From Dioscorea cayenensis subsp. rotundata (Eukaryota; Streptophyta; Magnoliopsida; Dioscoreales; Dioscoreaceae): a DNA stretch of 64,000 bases. Position 1 is the stretch's first letter. Every line of letters begins with the position of its first letter. A model generated the notes under the pieces. The model had not been told where the DNA came from. It saw nothing but the letters and a program-made list of their open reading frames with translations, and searched no databases. Location: NCBI RefSeq assembly GCF_009730915.1, contig NC_052487.1, positions 17,290,529-17,354,528 on the forward strand. The letters run 5' to 3'. Positions 24,483 to 34,956 of this stretch are shown piece after piece. A program made the position numbers and the translations under genes.

Positions 24483-25759
24483 TAAGTGTTGTGTATTTTA
24501 AAAAGCTAAAAATAAAAATACGTTTAACTAGCACAATATTATTATGACACTTTTTTATTTTATTTTTTCAAATTCATATTTTTTATACTAATTTGTAAAA
24601 TATTAAGGCCAAATAATAAATTTTTATAAATATTTTTTAAAAATATTTTTAAAACAATTGGTATTAATTTTTTTTAAAAAAATGATATTTTTTAAAAATT
24701 AAAAATTAAATGGAAAAAAGAGGGGAGTAGAAGAGGAGGGGTTTCATGTGGTAGGAATTTTGAAAACTGTTAGGTTTGACGAAGTGGATTGGTATTATGT
24801 GACAAGTCAAGAGGTGACATGGCAAAAGAAGATGACGTGACAATGATGACTTAGCAAAAAGAAAAAGTGACTAGGATGATGATGTGGCTAAAACTTGGTG
24901 ACATGGCATTTGGAGATATGAGGCTTAGAAGATCATGTTTGGAAACTATGTTCCTCTCAATGGTTCATGTGATGATTAATTAATTTTAGAAAGCTCATCA
25001 AGTTAGAAGGATCTCTCAAAGAAGAGCAAGTTTTATCTTAGGCATCATTGTTTCTATCCTTGGTTAGATCCGGGATGATAAATCATATTTTTGGTAAAAC
25101 TCCTTTTAGGAAAGATCTATTTTAAAAGAGAGGAATATTCTATTATTGGCAAGAATAAAAGATCATCATGGAAATTGCATGGAACTTAGTTTGGTGTGAA
25201 GCTATTTGAAAACACAAACAAAGATAGGTAAGGACAAGCCAATGTGATTATGAAGATCATATTTAGCAACACAATTTGAAGGGAGATCTAAGAGCTGATT
25301 ATGGGCGGACCTATTCAAGGAGACTAATCATATATGGGAGATTGATTGAAGATTACTTGAAGATTTGATTGAAGATTTGAAGATCCAAGCATGGATGATT
25401 GGAGATCATGCTTGAAGATATTGAAGGCTAAACTTGGATGAGATGAGATCAAGTTTAGTAACAATATTTCCATGAGTCAAACGAAGATCATTTGGGAAGA
25501 CCAAACTTGGACCAAGTTTGGAAAGAAGATCGGGAGATCTTTAGTGACAATCTTTGGTAAGATGGTTGTGTGTGCCTTGGTAGGCGCATTCCTCGGCAGA
25601 GGAGATCTACTGAACTGAAGTGAGGAAGGAAGTGGTTGCAGGTAGGAGGAGCTTGAGACAAGTCAACTGCTATGAAGTGGACTGAAAGAACCGGGAGGGT
25701 TGAAGGTGTCGTAAATTCGGGTGCAACTGGCTAGAACTCAGTCATGTTCAGTCACTACA

Positions 25760-26235
25760 AAAATTTCACAGATTTGCAACAGCTAAATCCATTGCAAATC
25801 TGTTGCAAACTAGAATTTGCAACGGAGTTGCAACGGATTGCGGACGTCACTATTTCTCTCGTCGCAAATATTTTTGTAACGGAAAAATTATCTGTTGCAA
25901 ACTTGCAACAATTTGGTAACAGATTTGCAACAGATAAATTACCAAATCTGTTGCAATTTCCGTTGCAACTTTGCAACAGATTAGTAACGGAAGTTTTATA
26001 TCTGTGACAAATTAGTTGCAAGTCCGATGCAAATTTGCAACATATTTGCAATGGATTTTTTTTAATTTATTGCAAATTCAATGACAAATCCATTGCAAAT
26101 CCGTTGCAAAGTTGTAACGGGTTTGCAACAACCATTCTCTTCCATATTTGATGCAAATCCATTGCAAATTTACAACGAATCAGTTGCAAAGTCCGTTTCA
26201 AATCTCTTACAAATCCCTTACAGTTGTTTTAATGG
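25760..26235. repeat. CACTA subterminal repeat array, left
   Basis: Some twenty direct and inverted copies of TTGCAAC/GTTGCAA words, e.g. 'cagatttgcaacag', 'tccattgcaaatc', 'aatttgcaacgga'. Such clusters bind the TNPA-type protein in En/Spm elements. Confidence 0.85.
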
Positions 26236-26408
26236 TAAATTTAATTTTTCAAATATGTCAATAGTTACCCTGCTACATTAAATGTTGATATTTAAATTTT
26301 GTAACAAAAAAAACTAGATATTAAAATAAAAGTTCTATCATGTTTAACAAAATATAACATCCATACTAAAAACAATAAAAGTGTACATATACAAATGACA
26401 AAGTAGAT

Positions 26409-27031
26409 CTATAAGTCATCATCATCATCATCATCCTGCTCCTGATGCTGAGAACTCTGACCTGGTCCATTAGGTAACAATCCAGATTGCATCATCATTC
26501 TCATATGCCTCCACTCACGGCGCATTTGTCTAAACATGGTCTGGTTTTGTTCAATCCAGTTCTGATTTTGTTGCTCTAATTCAACCATCTTCTTCATGCC
26601 ATCCATCTCAGAAATGATCTCTGGGGGAATAGTAGCTGCTGAAGGTGGTGGGCAGCTGATGTAGCACTACTACAAAATGACTCTGGATACAAGCTATATG
26701 CCTGTGATCTAAGACCATAAACTCTCCTTTTCTTTTCTCCACTAGAAGCCTCCAAGTATATAGCATCCATATTAGGTGGGGAAGGCTGTGAACCATTTGA
26801 TAATGGCTGTGAAACCGTCTCAACCATCTTCTTCATGGCGTCCTGCAATTAAATTATAATGCTTATTAGAACATGTACAATATAATATGTAAGTAAATCA
26901 AATAATATCAAATAAAGGTAGAAAATTACATAAACTGCTTGTGCTCGTGAATCAACACCTTTTCTTTCTTTACTAATATGAGTCTTGCAGAAGATATCAA
27001 ATGCAGTAGGTGGCCTCTGAAGTGACTTACT
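26409..27031 (-). pseudogene. CACTA Transposase_24-like (Ptta/En/Spm) gene, C-terminal exons
   Basis: Two exons on the minus strand. Exon 27031-26930 reads QRPPTAFDIFCKTHISKE and GVDSRAQAVY, the conserved core of plant Ptta/En/Spm transposase-associated proteins. The GT-AG intron is 26843-26929. Exon 26842-26409 reads DAMKKMVETVSQPLS, IYLEASSGEKKRRVYGLRSQ, then after a one-base frame change near 26660 continues in a coiled, Gln-rich segment (MVELEQQNQNWIEQNQ, FRQMRREWRHMRMMMQSG) and an Asp-rich tail (D7) ending at 26409. Family role: DNA-binding accessory protein. The frame change and missing 5' exons indicate loss of function. Confidence 0.8.
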
Positions 27032-29141
27032 CTAAAAAAAATAATAATACAAAGAACATTAAATAAATTAGTTTATAGTGAAATTAAACTTTATAAATGA
27101 ATGGTGAATAGATTAATTCAATGACAAAGCTTATTATTTAGATCAAGAAACCAAATCTACTCATTACAATTTCATCTACAAGCCTAGTAAAAAAAACAAT
27201 ACATAACTATTGATATACAAAAAAGAACAACCCACATAAAAATCGGTTATAAATAAAAAATCAGGGATCAAGAAAAGAAAATAAGAGAATATTTTGACCT
27301 CAAAATCAATGAATGGCGGAATAATTCAAACCAACATAGCAAATTACTTATTAAAAAGCATGAGCTATCTGTAGAGAAAATTCAATGTTTTGTCATTGTA
27401 CTCAATGATTGTACTTTAAAAGATAATGTGTTTTAGCAGGAAAGCTAATGAAAATCACTGAATGGTCTCCAAACGTCATATTTTTATAAGTTGATATAAA
27501 TTAATGTAACTAGAGTTAAAATAAATATTCAGTAAATGTTTGTGTGTATCATATCACGGAAGAGACATTAAACAATATATAGTTAGCCAGAAAAGATTTA
27601 AAAAAAATACGCCATATAATTTTGTCCATATTCAGCTACATATTGCTAATATTCAGCACTAAATCATTATTAACTTAGAAATGTCAATATCTGTTAGTCA
27701 AGAATTTGGGCACAATAGCAATTCGGATTACCACCTTAATAATTATTATCATTCTCCAAAGAAATCAATCCCTAGGCTTAATTAGTCTTAACAACTATGT
27801 TCTCTGAGTCATATGTTAGTCATGAATCATGATTTTAATTTCTGTCACTCTAGAATTTGACAATTTCAATAAACTTGATGGAAACTAAAAGACTATCAAT
27901 GTCTGTCAGTGTATTTCAAAGAAAAAAGTGCCCTGTTATTCTAGAATGTATTTACTTATACACTTATTCAAAACTAAGAATTACTCTCCACCATCCATCA
28001 TATGTTGTCAATGCCAGAGTTGGTGTAAGTTTGGCAGGCTATCACTTTGCTACCTTTTCAGGCTTCACTTACTTACAAGAACATGAAAATGCAATGATGA
28101 TGTCCAAGGTTATACTTATATGCTAGATCAACAAACATGGATGAAATTAATCAAATGGTCAAATACATATATCCATGATACATCCATAATTGATGATATT
28201 TCCATAAGGAAGTTGTCATACAGTCCCATATATGGCCTTCTTCGATTGTTAATTAGATGAACTCAAAGATGTACTGGTTAATAAGGTGATCGATCACATG
28301 AGAAGATCAATATGAATATGGCTGCAGCGTGCAGGGGGAAATGGATGGAGGAAAAATTCAAAAGGATCGCATGATCCGAGTGGCATGGTCGAGATGTGTG
28401 TGCATCGATCTGCATGCCCGGCCAGATCGAGAGACATGGAACAATGTGATCCCTTTGGATGCTTCCTTAAACCACAGAGAGACAATATCTAATTAATTAA
28501 ACTCTTTCTCTCATGAATACCACAAATGGAATCAAGTGCTTCTGAAAGAGCTACCACTCGCTTCTTCTTAAAGACAACTATTTTTTTTTAATTGATGATA
28601 TTTCCCCCCATCTCTCTCAATTATACCCAAAAAAGACGACCATTCATTAATATTTACACTAATAATAATACTCATCAATGATGAATTTTCCAAGTAAAAT
28701 TATTATTATTTAAAAAAAAGCCTCTAATAAGCTAAGGATACCAGGGCACTGACTCTTTTACAAGCTTGCAGGCATCCTTAATGTAGGCAATCCATGAGTG
28801 AGTCATGAATCAATTAAGGAGGAGAAATATTATGGCATAAAATTAATTGTAAAGCATAAAGAAAGTAAATGGCACCTTGAAGATATTTTAAATCAAGTTG
28901 CTTGTGTCTACAGCAACTTCAGATTTATGCATGATAAGAAAATGAACAGCCTAAATATATTGCAAAACCCAAAAGCAAGTTAATCTTCAAGCATGGATAC
29001 ATGTCCACGAAATTTTTCAAATGAGTTTTATGTATGAATTCAAGAAGTGTGCAATATGGTCTCATATATCATGAAATCAACCCAATCAAGAAAAAAAGTA
29101 AGTACTAAATCTTAAAAGATGTCATACTTTCTTGTGTGTCA
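27032..29141. other. CACTA interior, unassigned
   Basis: AT-rich with no family match. A less AT-rich block at about 28300-28460 stands out and could be another captured piece, but no motif is recognised. Confidence 0.4.
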
Positions 29142-29490
29142 ACGACAGAGCTGCAAACAGAACGAGTGGAAGGTGCTGATGGACAGCTTCTTTGCCCCAA
29201 TCCTATCCGCTGCAGCAATTGTAAAATTCAGAGCCAGGATGTTGGCAGGGATGATACCCTAATTAAAGAAATGAGGGTTTGGACATAACCAATGAAATCT
29301 GAAAAATAATCAAAGAATACAGTCAATATAGAGCAATAGCTCTTAAAACAGTATCTGAACACACCCAACAATCCTCCATGTCTATGAACAAAGAAATCAC
29401 GAAAATGAGAAAAAAAAACCCTAAACAATCAACGATTTCAAGAAGCGATTAAACCTTTTCTGCTTCCAGTGTCGGCCATGATCATCAGGA
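29142..29490 (-). pseudogene. Captured exons of a UvrD/SRS2-like DNA helicase
   Basis: Two exon-like pieces on the minus strand inside the CACTA element. The downstream one (29258-29142) follows an acceptor 'tttctttaattag' and gives 39 codons: [17 protein letters not shown], then DRIGAKKL and [14 protein letters not shown] before a stop. This matches motif Ia/Ib of plant SRS2-type UvrD helicases (family pattern NILAMTFT-AAA, then [11 protein letters not shown]). The upstream one (about 29490-29455), ending at a GT donor, reads LMIMADTGSRK where the family has the ATP-binding loop AGPGSGK. Spacing and order are those of the host gene. Family role: 3'-5' helicase in recombination control. Here residues around DRIG are missing and the Walker A Gly residues are altered, so no activity is expected. 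Assignment rests on motifs I recognise, not a search. Confidence 0.7.
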
Positions 29491-29639
29491 GAACAAAAAT
29501 ATCAGTGCAAAACCCTAAACAATCAACAATCCAAAGTATCAACTTTTCAAATCGCCATTGGTTTTAATCTTATCTAAATAGCAATCAAAACCATCAACTA
29601 GATATCCTATCAAACTGAAATTCTAATAATACTTAAAAA

Positions 29640-29960
29640 AAAAGAAAAAAAGAAATTGATGATACCAGGAACTTTATCTTCTCTAAGAGGAGAAGAGCTC
29701 CCCTGATCCACATCGTACCTTGATCGATGGTGCCTCGAAGGTTGTAGGATAGCTTGAGAAGGATTTGTGGTGGATCGTTGCTAATGAAAACCTTGAATGG
29801 GGATGGATTTGTGGTGGAGATTGTTGCTGATGAAGACCTGGACAGGAGATGATGAGGAGATTTCGAGCTCGCCGGCGATCCTCAGAAGGCTTATTTAGGG
29901 TTTTGAGTGGCTTGTTTTGTGGCGAAGGTCTTGAGTCATTCTAAAGCTTTTTGGGAAATT
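29640..29960 (-). other. Possible 5' leader exon within the CACTA element
   Basis: On the minus strand a less AT-rich stretch free of obvious repeats ends in a good donor, 'gatcaaggtacgatgtgg' (near 29710). It contains an internal direct repeat of about 45 bases ('ggatttgtggtggatcgt' and 'ggatttgtggtggagatt' on plus). No start codon with a long frame is visible, so it may be an untranslated first exon for the genes downstream. Confidence 0.35.
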
Positions 29961-31019
29961 TGGAGAGAGAATGAGAGAAAGGGATAGTAATAAACAAATC
30001 CAGCCTTTAAAACTAGCTCTCTTTTTTATTATTTATTTATTTATTTATTTATCTATTTATTTCGCAAATAGAGATGTGGGGAAATGAGCAGAGAATGGTC
30101 ATTTGACCAGCAATAACGTTTCCCTTCCTTTTTAATTAATTATATTTTTAAAATTTTTAATAACAAGAGCTTGTCTACCAGAATTGATTTTTAGTAAAAT
30201 ATGTAATTGAAATGCTGTTTTTTTTTTTACATTCTTATTAATTAATTTATTAAAATTTTTAATTAATTCATTGTTGCCCCCTTGCTTCCTAATTATAAAA
30301 TTTTTTTCTCTTTTTTCAAATGTATCACATATATATATATAGTTTTTATTTATTAATACTTTTTTATTATATATAGCTTGTCTACTTTTTTTTTTCTCTT
30401 TATTTTCTTTGATTTATTTATTATTAATATTATGGCTTCCATAGGCCTTTTGGAATGGGAATATCCCAAGTCCCTTGTGCACTAGGTATATCTCAATGTT
30501 AAAAATAGTGATGTATGGATAATGTTTTAAATCTTAAATAATTAATATTTTTAAATATATTGTAATTTTAATTAAATATTTTGAATTTATAAAATAAAAA
30601 AAATTTAATATTTTTTTAATTTAATATCTTCTCATAAAAATAATTTAGGATTGAAAATTTTATAAAAATAATTAGTTGATTTTAATTATTTTTTAAAATT
30701 TAATTATAATATTTAAAATAATGAAATTATAGAAATAAAATATAATCAAAATATTTTTAATTTATAAATAAAAACTTAAATATTTTTATAATTTAATATT
30801 TTCTCATTAAAATATTTTAGAATTGGAAATATTACAAAATATTATAAAAAATATCTTCTCATAAAAATAATTAATTGATTTTAAATATTTTAAAAATTTA
30901 ATTATAATTTTTAAATATAATAAAATTATAGAAATAACATAGTAAAGTAATTATACTAACTAAAATAGGAAACTATATTAATTTTACTCCATTTATTTTC
31001 AAAAACAATTTTCATGACA

Positions 31020-31350
31020 AAATCCGTTGCAAATATGTGACAACTATTGTTGCAAATTTGCAACAAATACATCCGTTGCAAATGTTCGTTTCCTGCCCGT
31101 TGCCAATCCGTTGCAAACTATCTCCCGCGCTATTCCCTCCATTTTATTGCAACCAAAACGTATTCCATCGCCAATTCGTTACAATTCTGTTGCAAAAACG
31201 GTTGCAAATCCGTTTCAAATAAATTTTGCAACAGATTTTGCTCTGTTTCAAAATCTGTTGCAAATTTTTTAATCCGTCGCAAATCTGTTACAAATCTGTT
31301 ATAAAATTGCAACAAATTTATTCCATTGCAAGTATCCGTTGCAAAACTAT
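31020..31350. repeat. CACTA subterminal repeat array, right
   Basis: Dense TTGCAAA/TTTGCAAC words mirroring the left array, ending at the right terminal inverted repeat. Confidence 0.85.
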
Positions 31351-31879
31351 AATATTTTTGTAGTGAGTAAGGTGGGCAGTGTTGCAACATCTAACTTTGG
31401 AAGGTATCTAAGTTAGGAAACCGAGGAGAATTTTAAAAGAGAAAGGATGAAGTGGACAAAGGTGCGTTTATATAAGATCCTGCTTGAAGATTTAGGATGA
31501 GCCACAAGGGAGGGACCCTTTGGTGAGAGTTGAGAAGAGTGGACATCATTCAATCTTAAGAGGGTATTCTTTGTCTTAAGTGAGTAAGGGAGTGCCGAAC
31601 TGGGTAACCAACTTGTGTGTCTTTTTTCTTTTGTTTGATTGTGTGTGCTTTATTTTCTTGTCAAATTGAGTGACTTTCCTAAACACATTGACCTACCGGA
31701 ACTATCAAAAACATTTCCAAAAAAATTGAAAATATAAAATGTTATTTTTTATTTTTTTGGAGATTGTTGCCAAAATTTTTGAAAACAAAAACAATGTGCC
31801 AAACATGTTTTTGTCAGTTTTGTTTCCAAAACATGAAATTAAAAAAAAAACATAAATTGAAAACAATGTCAAACGACTC

Positions 31880-31979
31880 CTAAGGCTGAACTGACAACAA
31901 CAAAGTCATTCTTATTTAAGGTTGGACTGACAGTAGCAATGTCATTCTTATGTAAGACTGGACTGACAACAGTAATGAC
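31880..31979. repeat. 36-base tandem repeat, about 2.8 units
   Basis: Units begin 'taaggctgaactgacaac', 'taaggttggactgacagt' and 'taagactggactgacaac', each followed by '..aatgtcattcttat'. A related unit, 'taaggatggactagcagc', reappears at 32887, after the next element. Confidence 0.75.
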
Positions 31980-32880
31980 CACTATAAGAAAATTGCCAAA
32001 TTGGCACTACAAAATTGGCATGGAAATAAGCTAAAATTCTGTGCCAAACATATTTTAGCATGATATTTGACACAAAAAATATCTGTATATATAGCATGGG
32101 TGACAAATATATTTTGGCAAGGTTCTTTACTATCATGCCAAACTTAAACATCATTTTTTGCGTAGTTTCATTATCATACCAAACATTATCATAGTTTTTT
32201 TGGCATTGTTTTTTGGTTTCGTGGTACAATTTTTAGCATTGTTTTCCTGGTTCAGTATTTGACATTGTTTTAACATGGTTTTTTTAATACTTTTTGCAAT
32301 ATATTTAACACAATTTTTGACATGACTTTATATTTGCATGATTGACACTACATTTGATATGATATTATTAAATTATTATATTTACATGTTTGGCACACAA
32401 TTTGACATGGTATTATTAAATTATTATATTTACATATTTAGCATGACATTAGATACAGTATTATTAAATTATTATATTTTTCACATTTGGCATGATATTA
32501 CGTAAAATATCTCATGTAAAATATAAGTAAATTATTATATTTGTATATTAGATAAATTATATTATTAAATTATTATATTGCATGTTTGATGCAGTATTTG
32601 GCAAAATATTATTAAATTATTATATTTACATATTTGGCACAAAATTTTGTACAGTATTATTAAATTATTATTTTTTATATTTGATAAGTTACTTATTTGA
32701 TACCGTATTAATATATTATTAGATTCTGCATGTTTAAAGCAATATATTTTATATGTATTTAGACATTGAAAGAATTTTGTTATGGTATTTAGTATAATTT
32801 GTTATTTCCGCGACAAATTTGACACAGTTATTTTTTTTTATTCCTGACAAATTTGCATTTCAAATTTCGCATTTTCATCA
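31980..32880. mobile_element. CACTA-like terminal fragment with TTTGGCA repeats
   Basis: Begins CACTATAAGAAAATTGCC and then carries many TTGGCA/TGCCAAA words and 'tattattaaattattatatt' repeats, in the style of a CACTA subterminal zone. No matching right end (…TAGTG) is visible, and it separates tandem-repeat units. Either a truncated CACTA or a distinct non-autonomous element. Confidence 0.45.
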
Positions 32881-32940
32881 TTTGTCTAAGGATGGACTAG
32901 CAGCAGTACTCATTTTACTGCATCTTTGACTAATTCATCT

Positions 32941-33939
32941 TAGGGATGGCAACGGGTAGGGTATGGGTAGGATATGCCAAAACCCTTATCCGTACCCGTA
33001 ACCCCTACCCCATACCCGTACCCTTACCCGTACCCTTCAGGGTAAAAAAAATCATACCCTTACCCTTACCCGCAGGGTACGGGTATACCCGCAGGGTACC
33101 CGCTTACCCGTTGTTCAAATTATCGAATTAAATTTAAATAATAATAAAAATAAATTAATTATATATTATATTACAATCTTTAAACACATCCATAAATTCA
33201 AAATTATAAGTTGATATATATTTGTTTATCTTAAATTATATAATCACATAAAAATGACGTCTATTTAGGACACAATGGTAACTCTACCTTTTGTTTTGTT
33301 CATATTTAACCATCTTGGTTTTTGTTTAAAATTTTTTCATATATCTACTATTTATATTTTATATAGCTTCAAATTTTATAAATATCTAGTAATATTTTGA
33401 ATATAAAAAACATTATAAGTAATTCTCATAAGTTATATCCAATTGATTTTTTATTAGTATCTTATTTTTCATGATGTTCTTATAATTTTTATATTTATTT
33501 ATTTTTTAATTTAATTATGATTCTTAATATATATCTAAAATTCAATTTTGATAATATTATCAAATATAAATATAGAAATTAAATAAAATTTAAAATAATA
33601 TATTAAGAGAAAATTTGAAGTATTATTTTCAAATTAATCACTATGAAAATAGATATTGAGTAAATTGTGAGTAAATGTTTAGTTTTATAAAAAATTATAT
33701 ATATATATATATATATATATGAGAGGGGTAAGGGAGTATGGAGACGGGTTTTTACCACAGCCCTTCAACAGTGAGTGTCACGGGTAGGGGTAGGGCATAC
33801 CTCTACCCGACCTCACTAGCTCAAAAACTAATGGGTATCCAGATGCCAGTACCAAGACCCGTCAAAGAGAGTAATACCCTCTTTGACCCAGAGACGGTAC
33901 GCATATCCCGGCCTAGAGGGCACAAATCTGCCATCTCTA
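32941..33939. mobile_element. hAT-type non-autonomous element with GGGTAC repeats
   Basis: Left end TAGGGATGGCAACGGGTA, right end TGCCATCTCTA; the outer 11 bases form an inverted repeat with one mismatch. The 8-base target duplication ATTCATCT is perfect (32933-32940 and 33940-33947), as expected for hAT. 999 bases. Both subterminal zones are packed with TACCCG/CGGGTA words; the middle is AT-rich with an (AT)n tract near 33699. No transposase. Confidence 0.88.
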
Positions 33940-33956
33940 ATTCATCTACGTGTTTT

Positions 33957-34956
33957 NNNNNNNNNNNNNNNNNNNNNNNNNNNNNNNNNNNNNNNNNNNN
34001 NNNNNNNNNNNNNNNNNNNNNNNNNNNNNNNNNNNNNNNNNNNNNNNNNNNNNNNNNNNNNNNNNNNNNNNNNNNNNNNNNNNNNNNNNNNNNNNNNNNN
34101 NNNNNNNNNNNNNNNNNNNNNNNNNNNNNNNNNNNNNNNNNNNNNNNNNNNNNNNNNNNNNNNNNNNNNNNNNNNNNNNNNNNNNNNNNNNNNNNNNNNN
34201 NNNNNNNNNNNNNNNNNNNNNNNNNNNNNNNNNNNNNNNNNNNNNNNNNNNNNNNNNNNNNNNNNNNNNNNNNNNNNNNNNNNNNNNNNNNNNNNNNNNN
34301 NNNNNNNNNNNNNNNNNNNNNNNNNNNNNNNNNNNNNNNNNNNNNNNNNNNNNNNNNNNNNNNNNNNNNNNNNNNNNNNNNNNNNNNNNNNNNNNNNNNN
34401 NNNNNNNNNNNNNNNNNNNNNNNNNNNNNNNNNNNNNNNNNNNNNNNNNNNNNNNNNNNNNNNNNNNNNNNNNNNNNNNNNNNNNNNNNNNNNNNNNNNN
34501 NNNNNNNNNNNNNNNNNNNNNNNNNNNNNNNNNNNNNNNNNNNNNNNNNNNNNNNNNNNNNNNNNNNNNNNNNNNNNNNNNNNNNNNNNNNNNNNNNNNN
34601 NNNNNNNNNNNNNNNNNNNNNNNNNNNNNNNNNNNNNNNNNNNNNNNNNNNNNNNNNNNNNNNNNNNNNNNNNNNNNNNNNNNNNNNNNNNNNNNNNNNN
34701 NNNNNNNNNNNNNNNNNNNNNNNNNNNNNNNNNNNNNNNNNNNNNNNNNNNNNNNNNNNNNNNNNNNNNNNNNNNNNNNNNNNNNNNNNNNNNNNNNNNN
34801 NNNNNNNNNNNNNNNNNNNNNNNNNNNNNNNNNNNNNNNNNNNNNNNNNNNNNNNNNNNNNNNNNNNNNNNNNNNNNNNNNNNNNNNNNNNNNNNNNNNN
34901 NNNNNNNNNNNNNNNNNNNNNNNNNNNNNNNNNNNNNNNNNNNNNNNNNNNNNNNN
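33957..34956. other. Assembly gap (1000 N)
   Basis: Exactly 1000 N, starting nine bases after the hAT target duplication. True size unknown. Confidence 0.99.

Larger units (their letters stand above)
25753..31365 (-). mobile_element. CACTA (En/Spm) transposon with complete ends
   Basis: Left end CACTACAAAAAT at 25753; right end ATTTTTGTAGTG finishing at 31365, a perfect 12-base inverted repeat starting CACTA. The 3-base target duplication AGT is perfect (25750-25752 and 31366-31368). Long subterminal zones carry many copies of a TTGCAACGGATTTGCAA-like word. The 5613-base body holds a broken Transposase_24-like gene (26409-27031), probable captured helicase exons (29142-29490) and a leader-like zone (about 29640-29960), all on the minus strand. 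No TNPD/transposase_21 gene is visible, so it is non-autonomous. Confidence 0.93.
24900..31650 (+). mobile_element. LTR-like retrotransposon sequence split by a CACTA element
   Basis: The flanks 24900-25752 and 31366-31650 form one sequence once the CACTA element is removed. It ends with 'gccgaactgggtaaccaact' and 'tgtgtgtctttt', and holds many GAAGATC/TTGAAGA words. A related sequence lies inverted at about 60380-63230, with the matching 'ggtaaccaagttcgac'. Composition and layout resemble Ty1/copia-type LTRs, but I found no coding domain, primer-binding site or exact termini; a solo LTR is likely. Confidence 0.45.

Noticed and set aside
25760..26280. Overlapping frames on both strands in the TTGCAAC-rich zone (also 31027-31390)
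   Set aside because: Open frames arise from the CACTA subterminal repeats, which lack stop codons by composition.
25755..31360. CRISPR-like regular repeats in the TTGCAAC zones
   Set aside because: Repeats are in both orientations, irregularly spaced and lie at transposon ends in a plant genome.
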